Part shown: positions 44,775-55,673 of the stretch, one piece after another
Layout of the letters: the number at the start of each line of letters is the position of its first letter
Position numbering within the stretch: position 1 is the stretch's first letter
From: Brevibacterium casei CIP 102111
Lineage (GTDB): Bacteria > Actinomycetota > Actinomycetes > Actinomycetales > Brevibacteriaceae
DNA: 64,000 nucleotides
Assembly: GCF_900169275.1 (NCBI RefSeq)
Contig: NZ_FXZC01000005.1
Location: forward strand, 186,001 to 250,000
Reading direction: 5' to 3'
Made by a program: the position numbers and the translations under genes
Notes under the pieces: model-generated
What the model was told of the DNA's origin: nothing
What the model saw: only the letters and a program-made list of their open reading frames with translations
The model's database searches: none

Positions 44775-45449
44775 ATGGACATTGTTGTCACCGGACGCCA
44801 ACTGACCATCTCCGACAGCTTTCGCGCGCACATCGAAGACAAGATCGCCAAGGTCGAGCAGCTCGCACCGAGGGCGCAGCGTGTCGAGGTCCACGTCGCT
44901 CACGACAAGAACACGCGGCAGCCGGAGACGAGTGAGCGGGTCGAGCTCACCGTCGTGGCGAAGGGTCCGGTGATCCGCGCCGAGGCGATGGCCAGTGACA
45001 AGTACGCCGCCCTCGACCTCGCCTGGGCGAAGCTCGTCGAACGACTCCGACGGGCCAGAGACCGGAACAAGGTGTCCCGTGCCGGCCATCACCGCAAGGA
45101 GTCGACCGCTGAGGCGCTCGCGAAGATGCCCGTGGCCGACCCGATCGTCCCCACGGACGGTGGGACGGAGTCCGCCGAGACCGACGCGGCCGCAGGCCCC
45201 GATCGGACGAACGGACGGATCAAGGCCGAGGGCGACTCCCCGGTCGTCCTTCGTGAGAAGTCGTTCGCTGCCGCCCCGATCGGCATCGAGGAGGCGCTCA
45301 ACCGGATGGAGCTCGTCGGACACGACTTCTACCTCTTCATCGACGAGGCCTCGCAGAAGCCCTCGGTCGTCTACCGCCGCAAGGGCTGGAGCTACGGCGT
45401 CATCGCCCTCGATGAGGAGCTCGCCCCGGAAGAGGCGCTGACGGACTGA
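44775..45449 (+). CDS. hpf: Ribosome hibernation promoting factor, long form
   Basis: 224 residues. N-terminal HPF/YfiA domain (MDIVVTGRQLTISDSFRAHI, then KIAKVEQLAPRAQRVEVHV), a ~70-residue linker, and the C-terminal dimerisation domain (EEALNRMELVGHDFYLFIDE, PSVVYRRKGWSYGVIALDEE). The long form dimerises to join two 70S ribosomes into inactive 100S particles in stationary phase or stress. The 66-base gap after comF contains TATAAC (44704-44709), a possible -10 of its own promoter. Same place as Rv3241c, just before secA in mycobacteria. Confidence 0.93.
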   Translation: MDIVVTGRQLTISDSFRAHIEDKIAKVEQLAPRAQRVEVHVAHDKNTRQPETSERVELTVVAKGPVIRAEAMASDKYAALDLAWAKLVERLRRARDRNKVSRAGHHRKESTAEALAKMPVADPIVPTDGGTESAETDAAAGPDRTNGRIKAEGDSPVVLREKSFAAAPIGIEEALNRMELVGHDFYLFIDEASQKPSVVYRRKGWSYGVIALDEELAPEEALTD

Positions 45450-45482
45450 GACGCCGAGCCTGCGCGCTCGGGCGCGCCGGCA

Positions 45483-45533
45483 CCGACTGCGAGTCGGCGC
45501 ACGGACAGGTCGGCCGTCCCCACGGGGATGGCC
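45483..45533. terminator. Hairpins after hpf, likely terminator
   Basis: CCGACT-GCG-AGTCGG (45483-45497), then GGCCGTCCC/GGGATGGCC (45512-45533, one G-T pair). They lie between convergent hpf and DUF418 genes. Confidence 0.55.
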
Positions 45534-45601
45534 GCCCTTCGGCTGTGCGCTGAGCGCCGCCTCGGCGCGGGAATCAGCCGCCGCAGAGGCTCACTGCCGG
45601 T

Positions 45602-46651
45602 TCAGTGCGCGGACGCGGGAGCGCTCTCGGTCCTGCCGCGACCCCACGTGACGAGGCGCCAGAGGCGCTCGAGCGGGCCCTGCGAGAAGACGCGCAGCCA
45701 CAGCGCGGAGACGACGATCTGGAGGGCGAGGATCCCGGCGCAGACGACGAGTCCGGCGAGGTAGCCGCCCTGGTCGTCGAACGCGGCGAGGTCGGGGACG
45801 AGGAAGCGGACGCCGACGAGGAGGAGGGTTGCGCCGATGTAGTTGCTCAGCGCCATCCGACCCAGCGGGGCGAGCACGGGGGTGAGCACCGCCTCGGCGG
45901 GGGTGCGCATGAGGAGCATGATGCCGGTGACGAAGCTCAGAGCCATCGTCATGCCGAGTGAGGCGTTGATCCACTGGTCGATCTGCCGGGTCTGGAAGTC
46001 CGTGAGGAGGAAGCCTGCGACCGTGACGGCGGCGGCCAGGCCCCCGGTGAGGGCGAGGAGACCGGGGCGCGCCAGGCTGCGGCGGACGAGGTCGGTGTAG
46101 CCGGTGGCGAAGCCGACGAGGAAGAGTCCCGGGATGATGGCCATACCGCCGCCGGTCGCGACGCCGGCGAGAAGGAGGAGCGCACCGACGGAGGCCGTCA
46201 CCGGCGCGAGCAGGCGGGAGGGGATCCACGTCGAGGGCAGGAGGACGACGAGCGCGGCGATCGCATAGGGCAGGAGCGCTTCGCCGGGCTGCAGGAGCAT
46301 GTGGAGGGCGCCGAGGACGCCGAGGAAGAGGAATCGGCGCAGCAGCGCGAGGCGAGGGCGGGGGCTGCGACGGCTGGCCGAGAGCCACATGATGCCGAAG
46401 CCGATGCCGAAGAGGAACGAGAAGATCGGGAAGAAGCGGTTCTGGACGAGGTCCTGACTGAGTGCGTAGAGGGGGAGGACCTCGCCGTCGGCGGTGACGG
46501 AGCTGAGCCCGAAGAGCGGCGGCAGGTTGACGAGGATGATCCCGCACAGGGCGAAGCCGCGCAGGACATCGAGGGCGGCGATGCGGCGGGGGCGCCGCGT
46601 CGGGGCGGCAGTGACGTCGTGGGATGAGAGTGTCATCGGTTCTGAGTTCAT
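45602..46651 (-). CDS. DUF418 domain membrane protein
   Basis: 349 residues, integral membrane protein with about eight to ten helices. The opening RIAALDVLRGFALCGIILVNL and the C-terminal MALSNYIGATLLLVGVRF, ALQIVVSALWLRVFSQGPLERLWR are DUF418 hallmarks (an acyltransferase-3-like membrane fold of unknown activity). The start is uncertain: ATG 46651 follows GAGGAT by 7 bases, while the frame also opens at GTG 46708, directly after the response-regulator stop. Neighbouring genes form a two-component system on the same strand, which may control it. Confidence 0.82.
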   Translation of the reverse strand: MNSEPMTLSSHDVTAAPTRRPRRIAALDVLRGFALCGIILVNLPPLFGLSSVTADGEVLPLYALSQDLVQNRFFPIFSFLFGIGFGIMWLSASRRSPRPRLALLRRFLFLGVLGALHMLLQPGEALLPYAIAALVVLLPSTWIPSRLLAPVTASVGALLLLAGVATGGGMAIIPGLFLVGFATGYTDLVRRSLARPGLLALTGGLAAAVTVAGFLLTDFQTRQIDQWINASLGMTMALSFVTGIMLLMRTPAEAVLTPVLAPLGRMALSNYIGATLLLVGVRFLVPDLAAFDDQGGYLAGLVVCAGILALQIVVSALWLRVFSQGPLERLWRLVTWGRGRTESAPASAH

Positions 46652-46708
46652 GGGATCCATCCTCGTCGGCGCCGAGGCGGATTCGATCGGCCGCGTGGCC
46701 GGAGGCAC

Positions 46709-47350
46709 TCAGCCGTTCGGCTGATTCATCGCTCCCGACTCCCACATCGCAGCGGCGATCTCGACCCGGTTGCGCGCCCCCAGCTGCGCCTGGATGTTCG
46801 CCAGATGCGTCTTGACCGTGCCGAGGGAGATGAAGAGCTCGGCCCCGATCTCCTGATTCGTCCGTCCGGTCGCGACGAGGCGGGCGACCTCGGCCTCGCG
46901 GTCGCTCAGCCGCGCGACCCGGTCGTCGTGGGCAGGGGCCGCCCCCGTGCGACGGCTGAGCAGGTCGAGGGTGAGCGAGGGGGAGATGAGGGCGTCGCCG
47001 GCGGCCGCGGCACGGACCCCGGCGAGCAGCAGGTCGGGACCGGCGTCCTTGAGGAGGAAGCCGCTGGCGCCGCCGGCGAGTGCGGAGTCGACGTAGTCCT
47101 CGTCGTCGAAGGTCGTCACCATGATGACCTTCGCCAGCGGGGTGAGCCGGGGCAGGGCTGCGAGTCCGTCGAGGCGGGGCATGCGGATGTCGAGGAGGAT
47201 GACATCGGGATCCTCGGACTTCGCCAGACCGATCGCCTCGACCCCGTCGGCGGCCTGGCCGACGACGGTCATCTCCGGATCGGCATCGAGGATGAGCGTG
47301 AAGCCCATCCGCACCATCTCCTGGTCGTCGACGACGAGGACTCTGATCAT
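46709..47350 (-). CDS. NarL/LuxR-family response regulator
   Basis: 213 residues. Receiver domain with Asp8-Asp9, phospho-acceptor Asp54 (ILLDIRMPRLDG), Thr in MVTTFDD and Lys in FLLKDAG. C-terminal LuxR helix-turn-helix (LSDREAEVARLVATGRTNQEI, LFISLGTVKTHLANIQAQLG). It overlaps the kinase gene by 4 bases and is its cognate partner. The target is unknown; the DUF418 gene downstream is the nearest candidate. Confidence 0.93.
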   Translation of the reverse strand: MIRVLVVDDQEMVRMGFTLILDADPEMTVVGQAADGVEAIGLAKSEDPDVILLDIRMPRLDGLAALPRLTPLAKVIMVTTFDDEDYVDSALAGGASGFLLKDAGPDLLLAGVRAAAAGDALISPSLTLDLLSRRTGAAPAHDDRVARLSDREAEVARLVATGRTNQEIGAELFISLGTVKTHLANIQAQLGARNRVEIAAAMWESGAMNQPNG

Positions 47351-48561
47351 GGTCGGTCTCCGCTCTCGGGGGTGTGGGGGCGGGCATGTGCGGACGGGGC
47401 GCCGCCGGGCGAGAGGGTGCCGCCGGACGGAGGGCCTGCGGCGAGCGGGAGTCGGGCGCGCAGCCGCCAGGCACCGTCGATCGGCCCGGCAGTGAGGTCC
47501 CCGCCGAGGTCCTCGACCCGGGTCCGCAGACCGTGCAGACCGGTCCCGCCGCCGCGGCCGATGCCGCCGCGGCCTCCGGTGCTCTCAACGGTGAGGGCGA
47601 CGGAGTCGGGAGAGCTCGCGATCGTCATGGACACGTGCGCCCCCGGGCCCGCGTGCCGACGGACGTTCGTCAGAGCCTCGACGAGGACGCGGTCGAGCGT
47701 CGCCCACACGGAGGTCGGCACGGGCGCGGGGAGGTCGATGCCGCTCTGCGTCGAGGCGTCGTCGCTGGCGCCGAACTCCTCGAGGCGCCGCTCGAGCGCC
47801 TCGGGTCCCGCAGCGGTCGGAGCGGTCGGCGCCGTCGGTGCCGCGGCGGCGGTGCCGGCCGGGGAGGCGACAAGGGAGCGGATCTCCTCGAGGGCACGCG
47901 ACCCCGATTCCTCGATGCGCCCGAGCGCTGCCCGCAGCACGGACGGATCCTCGGCGCGCGAGGCGGCCTGGGCGAGGACGACGATCCCGGTGACCTCGTG
48001 GGCGACGAGGTCGTGGAGGTCGGTGGCCATGCGACGGCGCTCCGCCTCGGCGGCGGTGGCCTGGCGCTGATGGAGGGAACGGTCGAACATCCGCATGAGC
48101 AGACCCAGAGCCAGTGCCGCGACGACGAGCGTCGAGGCACCGAAGGCGAAGGTGAGGCCGTCGCCGGGGATGAGACCGGGAACGACGACCGCGGTGAGGG
48201 CGAGGACGGTGAGGAGGCCCACCGACAGCGGGTCGGTGAAGCGGCGGGAGAGGTGTGCGAGGGCGACGAGCGAGAGCCAGAGCACTGTGAGGCTGAGCAG
48301 CTGGGAGACGGCGACGACGCCGGCTGCGACGATGAGTGCTGCGGCAGCGAGGCGGAGGAAGGCGGGACGCGGTGCGGCGGCGCGCTGCCCGAGCCAGAGC
48401 GCGGGCAGCGCGACCGTGACGGCGGCGAGGTTGCCGACGAGGATCGGCCAGCCTCCGTCCGATGTGACATCGAGGAGGAGGGTGAGCGGCAGCGGCGCGA
48501 TCCACAGCCAGGGCAGGACGGTCTTCATCGCGTCCCAGTCTAGTCGCCGCGGCTGACTCAT
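47347..48561 (-). CDS. NarL-type sensor histidine kinase
   Basis: 404 residues. Five or six membrane helices in residues ~13-160 with almost no external domain (an intramembrane-sensing type). HisKA_3 phospho-acceptor region RRMATDLHDLVAHEVTGIVV (first His), then HATPase with NVRRHAGPGA and GTGLHGLRTRVEDLGG. Such kinases often sense envelope stress. Start: ATG 48561 overlaps the preceding gene by ATGA; alternatively ATG 48528 follows TAGACT by 8 bases, which would be leaderless. Confidence 0.92.
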   Translation of the reverse strand: MSQPRRLDWDAMKTVLPWLWIAPLPLTLLLDVTSDGGWPILVGNLAAVTVALPALWLGQRAAAPRPAFLRLAAAALIVAAGVVAVSQLLSLTVLWLSLVALAHLSRRFTDPLSVGLLTVLALTAVVVPGLIPGDGLTFAFGASTLVVAALALGLLMRMFDRSLHQRQATAAEAERRRMATDLHDLVAHEVTGIVVLAQAASRAEDPSVLRAALGRIEESGSRALEEIRSLVASPAGTAAAAPTAPTAPTAAGPEALERRLEEFGASDDASTQSGIDLPAPVPTSVWATLDRVLVEALTNVRRHAGPGAHVSMTIASSPDSVALTVESTGGRGGIGRGGGTGLHGLRTRVEDLGGDLTAGPIDGAWRLRARLPLAAGPPSGGTLSPGGAPSAHARPHTPESGDRP

Positions 48562-49115
48562 CCGCAGAGGTTCGCGGCGTATTCGAGCTCGGCGGCGACC
48601 CCGGCCTCGTTGGCGAACACGCCCCGGAGTGCGACGTCGCGCGGGAGCCTGAGCTCACCCATGGGTCGGCCGTCGGCGAAGACCGTGAGCGTGCCGTCGG
48701 CGGCGGTTCCCGAGAACGTCACCGGGGTGCCGTCGATGCGCGCGCGATCCGAGAAGGACCCGTCCGATTCGGTGATCGGGGCGGCATCCTGCGAGGGGTA
48801 GGCGAAGGTGACGAAGCGGCGGACGCGCTCGGCGCTGCCGTCCTTGAGCTCCTGGATGAGCAGCTGGTCCTTCGTCATGCCCGGCTGCGGGGCGATGTCG
48901 ACGTAGGTGAGCTCCGCCCGGTCCGACATCGCGGAGAGGATGTAGGGGCGGCCGCGGACGTCCATCGCCGTCGGGGAGAGATCGCAGGCGCCGAGGTAGT
49001 CCTCGACCTGTGCCTCGAGCTGGGCCTTCGACCGGTACTCCCAGAGGAAGAGCGCGCCGATGCCGACGGCGAAGACGGAGAGGGTGGCGGTGAGGGCGAT
49101 GACGACCTTCTTCAT
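48558..49115 (-). CDS. Small membrane-anchored protein, LmeA/DUF2993-like (tentative)
   Basis: 185 residues. N-terminal helix ~4-26 (VVIALTATLSVFAVGIGALF), then an extracytoplasmic domain with SPTAMDVRGRPYILSAMSDR and ELTYVDIAPQPGM, resembling the core of LmeA/DUF2993 lipid-binding proteins, and ending with LRLPRDVALRGVFANEAGVAA and AANLCG. Similarity is weak and the protein is shorter than LmeA. AGGAC lies upstream of ATG 49115. It heads the minus-strand group of hypothetical-kinase-regulator-DUF418, and may sense or bind a lipid for that system. Confidence 0.6.
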   Translation of the reverse strand: MKKVVIALTATLSVFAVGIGALFLWEYRSKAQLEAQVEDYLGACDLSPTAMDVRGRPYILSAMSDRAELTYVDIAPQPGMTKDQLLIQELKDGSAERVRRFVTFAYPSQDAAPITESDGSFSDRARIDGTPVTFSGTAADGTLTVFADGRPMGELRLPRDVALRGVFANEAGVAAELEYAANLCG

Positions 49116-49313
49116 GGTGATGTCCTGTTCTGTGCAGTTGTCCGCTTGGGTCTCCCATCCTTCCCGGCAGGAAGCCCTCCCACCTCGGCCGTTCGGCCGA
49201 TCCGCCTCAGCCGTTCGGTCATCGCTCGTCCCCGGCTCTCGATGCCCGCCGGACCGGCGCGCTCACAAGAGTGCCGAGACCGCCGTGTCGGTGCCGTGGC
49301 CTAGGGTGGGCCC
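49116..49313. promoter_or_regulatory. Divergent region before the YcaQ-like gene
   Basis: TAGGGT (49302-49307) is 6 bases before ATG 49314 (leaderless). A small hairpin TCGGCC-GTTC-GGCCGA (49185-49200) lies between the divergent starts. Confidence 0.5.
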
Positions 49314-50558
49314 ATGCAGCGAATGTCTCTCGCAGCGGCGCGGAGGACCGCGATCGCCGCCACCGGCCTCGACCGCCCGCGACCGGAGCAGGTCACCGCT
49401 CGTCATCTCAAGGCGACGTTCGCCCGGATGGGGCTGGCGCAGATCGACTCCGTCGCCCGGGTCGTGCGCTCCCACTACCTTCCCTTCTACTCCCGGCTCG
49501 GACCCTACGAGCGCGCCCGTCTCGACCGTCTGCTCTACTGTGCGCCGCGGATGGGCGTGGAGTATTGGGCGCACGCCGCGGCGTTCGTCCCCCCGGAGAC
49601 CTGGCGGCACTTCGACCGCAGCCGCGCCGAATGGTGGCGCAACGACTACGGGCAGCGCGACCCGCAGACCGGAGAGGAGTTCCGCCGCCTGCAGTCAGCA
49701 CTCCTCGACGCACTGGCAGCGGGTCCGCAGACCGCGCGCACCGCCGCCGAGCTCGTCGACCACGAGATCCCCGAACGCCACCGCGGCCACTGGGGCTGGA
49801 ATCCGAGTCAGGTGAAGATGGCGCTCGAGGCCCTGTTCGCGGCGGGAGCAGTGAGCGCGGCCGGACGCAACGACCACTTCGAACGCCTCTACGCCCTGCC
49901 GCGCGACGTCAGCCCCCTGCTCGGGGAGACTCCGCTGTCCTACGGCACGGACGCCGACCCCGAGCTCGGTCTGCGCACATCGGACGCGGCGCGCCGACGG
50001 GGGATCTCGGGCAAGGACAACGACGTCCTCGCGCTCACCCGGATCGCCGCCCGCGCCCTCGGGGTCGCCCGACCAGACTGTCTGGCCGACTACTTCCGCC
50101 AGCTGCAGGCCCCGACCGATGCGGCCATCGAGGTCCTCCTCGCCACGGGGGAGCTCGGCGAGGTCGACATCGAGGGCACTCCGGCGCTCAAGTGGCACGC
50201 GGCGAGGACTCCGCGCACCGTCGCGGCTCGGGCGCTGCTCGCCCCCTTCGACCCCCTCGTCTTCTACCGACGGCGCATCGAATGGCTCTTCGGCTTCCAC
50301 TACCGGATCGAGATCTACACCCCGGCCGCGAAGCGGGTCCACGGATACTACGTCCTGCCCTTCCTCCTCGGCGATCGGCTCGTCGGACGCGTCGACCTCC
50401 ACCGCGATCGGGCGGCCGGGGTCCTCCGCGCCCACCGGGTGACCTGGGAGCCCGGCGAGGAGCACTGCGACGAGCTCGTGGCGGAGCTTTCGGCGATGGG
50501 GAGGTGGCTCGGGGCGGACGCACTGGATGTGGCGGGCACTCACGTGCCATTAAGCTAG
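49314..50558 (+). CDS. YcaQ-family (HTH_42) DNA glycosylase-like winged-helix protein
   Basis: 414 residues. This family includes E. coli YcaQ and Streptomyces AlkX/AlkZ, which unhook interstrand DNA crosslinks or remove alkylated bases. The catalytic QxD is present as Gln43-Ile-Asp45 in [19 protein letters not shown]. Three tandem winged-helix modules ([57 protein letters not shown]) and [14 protein letters not shown] follow, as in the family. Function as a repair glycosylase is inferred; the adjacent genes give no extra hint. Confidence 0.87.
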   Translation: MQRMSLAAARRTAIAATGLDRPRPEQVTARHLKATFARMGLAQIDSVARVVRSHYLPFYSRLGPYERARLDRLLYCAPRMGVEYWAHAAAFVPPETWRHFDRSRAEWWRNDYGQRDPQTGEEFRRLQSALLDALAAGPQTARTAAELVDHEIPERHRGHWGWNPSQVKMALEALFAAGAVSAAGRNDHFERLYALPRDVSPLLGETPLSYGTDADPELGLRTSDAARRRGISGKDNDVLALTRIAARALGVARPDCLADYFRQLQAPTDAAIEVLLATGELGEVDIEGTPALKWHAARTPRTVAARALLAPFDPLVFYRRRIEWLFGFHYRIEIYTPAAKRVHGYYVLPFLLGDRLVGRVDLHRDRAAGVLRAHRVTWEPGEEHCDELVAELSAMGRWLGADALDVAGTHVPLS

Positions 50559-50613
50559 GGACTATACAGTCGTTCGAGTTGTCGTCAGGCGTCCAGCGCC
50601 GTTTAGGAGAGAA

Positions 50614-53310
<2,697 letters not shown>

Positions 53311-53328
53311 GACTGCGCTGAGTCCGAT

Positions 53329-53358
53329 GATCGCCCCGAGAGCCGTCTCGGGGCGATC
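53329..53358. terminator. secA terminator hairpin, shared with the convergent gene
   Basis: GATCGCCCCGAG-AGCCGT-CTCGGGGCGATC: perfect 12-bp stem, 6-base loop, 18 bases after the secA stop and directly before the stop of the convergent gene. Confidence 0.8.
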
Positions 53359-53359
53359 G

Positions 53360-53803
53360 TCACATCGTCTCCAGAGCCGTCATCGTCCACCGGTTCGCGA
53401 TGAGCTCGAGGCGGACCGCGACAGCCCGGAATCGAGACTGGGTGCGGACCATGACCGTCGCTTCGGCGACGGTCGCGTGGACGCGGCAGACCCGCACCCG
53501 TCCCGCCTGCAGTGTGCGTGCGGCGCCGTGGTCGCGGACCGTGGAGACCGGGGCGATCTCCGCACGCAGCCGCGCGCGCCGGTCGATCTTCGCGAGCAGT
53601 TCCGCATCGACCCAGCGGCCGATCGACTCGCTCCTCCGCACTCCGGCGAAGATCTCGAGACAGGCGACGGCCAGCGACGTCGCCGTTGCGGCGATGCGGT
53701 CGGCGTCGTCGGCGATCGGTTCGACGGGTGTCGTCGGCGGTCGCGGGACGGATGCCCTGTGCGCGGCGCGGCGAGGACGGCTGAGGACGAGAGGGGCGGT
53801 CAT
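53360..53803 (-). CDS. Rv3235-family (DUF6459) protein
   Basis: 147 residues, unknown function. The core (residues ~60-147) has RWVDAELLAKIDRRARLR, RVRVCRVHATVAEATVMV and RFRAVAVRLELIANRW, the pattern of the small Rv3235-like family found beside secA in many actinobacteria. No signal peptide or helix; the N-terminal 40 residues are Pro/Arg-rich. It overlaps the LysM gene by 4 bases and ends beside the secA terminator. Confidence 0.75.
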   Translation of the reverse strand: MTAPLVLSRPRRAAHRASVPRPPTTPVEPIADDADRIAATATSLAVACLEIFAGVRRSESIGRWVDAELLAKIDRRARLRAEIAPVSTVRDHGAARTLQAGRVRVCRVHATVAEATVMVRTQSRFRAVAVRLELIANRWTMTALETM

Positions 53804-54555
53804 GAGCGGATGACCAATCGCTGTCCGGGCATGATGAGATCGGGGTCGGGCCCGATCGCGTCCCGGTTGTCCGCGTAGATGTCAGCGACGAGTTCGGCCT
53901 GCGAGTCGCCCGCCCCGATGAGCTCGCCCGCGATCGACCACAGGCTCTCACCGGCAGTGACGACGTGCGTGCGCGGGGAATCGGATCCATCGCGGTCATC
54001 GGCCTCGTCCGCATCGTCAGCGGTCCCGTCGCCGTCGGAGGCCTCGGCGCCGTCGGGTGGGTCCGTCGGGGGTGGGGGATCGCCGAGGCGGTCGTCATCG
54101 TCCGGGCCAGTCGTCGGCCATCCCGGATCCCGCGGGTCCGCGGGGATCGTCGGCCACCCCGGATCGGGTGCTCGGTCGGGGTCGAGGGCTGCGGTCGCAG
54201 ACACCGCCTCGGCGCTCGGATCACGGACCCGGTCGGAAGCGGAGCCGGTCACCGCGGTGCCGGTGACTGCGACGGCGGCGAGGATGGTCGATCCGAGCAG
54301 GCGCGGCGCCCAGCGCAGTGCGAGCGCCGAGACCCACGAGCGCACTCGGCCGTGCGGGAGGATCCGCAGCGCGAGACCGAGCAGGGAGATGAGGCCGAGC
54401 CGGGCGAACGCTGCGGCGGCCGTGGTGACGAGCACGAGGATGACGAGGTCGCTCGCTCCGAGCGGCCGCTCGAGCAGGACCCACAGGGACACCGACGACC
54501 CGAGCAGAGCGAGCCAGGTGATGGCACAGAGCGCAAGAAGAAACATGTCGAACAT
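53800..54555 (-). CDS. LysM-domain membrane protein
   Basis: 251 residues. Three N-terminal helices (MFLLALCAITWLALLGSSVSL; LVILVLVTTAAAAFARLGLI; LLGSTILAAVAVTGTAVTG), then a Pro/Asp-rich disordered stretch (PPPPTDPPDG; GWPTIPADPRDPGWPTTGPD) and a C-terminal LysM domain (HVVTAGESLWSIAGELIGAG, LVADIYADNRDAIGPDPDLI, MPGQRLVI). LysM binds GlcNAc-containing wall glycan, so the protein probably ties the membrane to the wall. It is the first gene of a two-gene unit with the Rv3235-like gene. Confidence 0.85.
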   Translation of the reverse strand: MFDMFLLALCAITWLALLGSSVSLWVLLERPLGASDLVILVLVTTAAAAFARLGLISLLGLALRILPHGRVRSWVSALALRWAPRLLGSTILAAVAVTGTAVTGSASDRVRDPSAEAVSATAALDPDRAPDPGWPTIPADPRDPGWPTTGPDDDDRLGDPPPPTDPPDGAEASDGDGTADDADEADDRDGSDSPRTHVVTAGESLWSIAGELIGAGDSQAELVADIYADNRDAIGPDPDLIMPGQRLVIRS

Positions 54556-54574
54556 CCTCGATAGTTGATGTACG

Positions 54575-54607
54575 ACTATATTGACGTTTGATGAAGTTTG
54601 ATGTCAA
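54575..54607 (-). promoter_or_regulatory. LysM gene promoter with direct repeats
   Basis: On the minus strand, TTGACA (54602-54607) and TCAATA (54579-54584) are 17 bases apart, with TATAGT overlapping downstream. Between them lie two direct repeats of CATCAAAC (54596-54603 and 54586-54593) separated by TT. A regulator binding these repeats would block or activate the promoter. Confidence 0.5.
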
Positions 54608-54686
54608 CAGTCCCGGGATAACTACTCCGCTGTAGTTTCGTCGTCGGCTCTTGCGCGGTGCGACCGCCTCGGGCAAGCTTCACCGT

Positions 54687-55202
54687 ATGGATGAGCGCAT
54701 CGATGCCTTCCTCGACGACCTCGAAGCCATGCACGCATGGCAGCAGCGTCACGCCCGTCGGGGCGAACTCGCCGATGAGCTCGCCTCCCATGCCGCCGAG
54801 CGCACGCTCCTCGAGCGTCTGCGCGGAGCGCTCGGACACGAGATCCGGGTCTCGACCGACAGCCGCGAGATCACGGGGAGGCTGACGTCCCTCGGGGCGG
54901 GGATCATCGTCCTCACCGCCGCTGAGACGACGATCGTCTCCCTGGCCGGCGTGTTCGAGCTCCGAGTCGGCACCCGCAGGCATCGTCGGGACGAGGACGT
55001 CCTCGAGCGCCTCGGCATGGCCTCGGCTCTGCGTCGGCTCGCGGCGATGCACGAGGAGATCGCCATCGAACTCAGGGCCTCCCGCGGGACGGTCCGCGGG
55101 CACCTCGAGATGGTCGCCGCCGACTACGCCGAGATCGCCGGGCGGATCGTCCCGCTCGCGCGCATCGCGGCGGTGCAGACGAAGGTGAACCCCTTTGCCT
55201 AG
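54687..55202 (+). CDS. Conserved-looking hypothetical protein
   Basis: 171 residues I do not recognise. Soluble, largely helical: MDERIDAFLDDLEAMHAWQQ at the start with amphipathic character, a middle beta-like part (GHEIRVSTDSREITGRLTSL, IVLTAAETTIVSLAGVFELR) and a C-terminal helical part (LRRLAAMHEEIAIELRASRG). The middle resembles small Sm-like or barrel folds, but I would not press this. A CAAGCT box lies 7 bases before ATG 54687. Codon usage is normal for the region. It is divergent from the LysM gene. Confidence 0.65.
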   Translation: MDERIDAFLDDLEAMHAWQQRHARRGELADELASHAAERTLLERLRGALGHEIRVSTDSREITGRLTSLGAGIIVLTAAETTIVSLAGVFELRVGTRRHRRDEDVLERLGMASALRRLAAMHEEIAIELRASRGTVRGHLEMVAADYAEIAGRIVPLARIAAVQTKVNPFA

Positions 55203-55323
55203 CGCGCGGCGGACGGGATCGATGAGCAGGCGGCCGAGCGGTCTGCGCGACGCGCGTGCGGCAGAGGCGCAGCGGAGCCCGGTGGGCCGTCTGACCGCAC
55301 GGTCACTCGGAGCCGACCGACGG

Positions 55324-55545
55324 TCAGTCGTCGATGAGGCCGGCCTTGATCTCGTGCTCGGTCCTCTCGTACATCCGCTGGATGTAGGCCTCGATCTCGG
55401 CCTTCTCGACGCGCCACTGCCCGCGGCCGCCGACCTTGATGGCGCGGAGATCGCCGGTGCGCACGAGGGCACGGGCCTGAGCGATCGAGACATTGAGCAG
55501 CTCGGCCACATCGGTGAGCGGCAGGAAGCGGTTTTCGACGACCAT
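55324..55545 (-). CDS. Small helix-turn-helix (MerR/BldC-like, excisionase-type) protein
   Basis: 73 residues. HTH_17 pattern: FLPLTDVAELLNVSIAQARAL, VRTGDLRAIKVGGRGQWRV, EKAEIEAYIQRMY. BldC and excisionases have this fold; BldC binds direct repeats as a regulator. ATG 55545 with GGGAG upstream is chosen; the frame opens further upstream without support. No integrase or att site is nearby, so a transcription factor is more likely than an excisionase. It is divergent from the SAF gene. Confidence 0.8.
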   Translation of the reverse strand: MVVENRFLPLTDVAELLNVSIAQARALVRTGDLRAIKVGGRGQWRVEKAEIEAYIQRMYERTEHEIKAGLIDD

Positions 55546-55595
55546 GAGGGTTCTCCCAAGTTCCACGCGACGACTGATTTTACCGAAATCATTGC

Positions 55596-55623
55596 TTTGA
55601 CCTCGTTTGGTGTTCGATACTAT
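55596..55623 (+). promoter_or_regulatory. Promoter of the SAF-domain gene
   Basis: TTTGAC (55596-55601), a 16-base spacer and TACTAT (55618-55623), in an AT-rich stretch between divergent genes. It gives a leader of about 45 bases. Confidence 0.5.
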
Positions 55624-55673
55624 CACTCACAAGCAGTTCCTGTCATGGAAAATTCTGCCGAATCGGAGATGCA

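Noticed and set aside
55324..55545. Excisionase of an integrated element
   Set aside because: The fold fits, but there is no integrase, no tRNA, no att repeats and no change in composition nearby.
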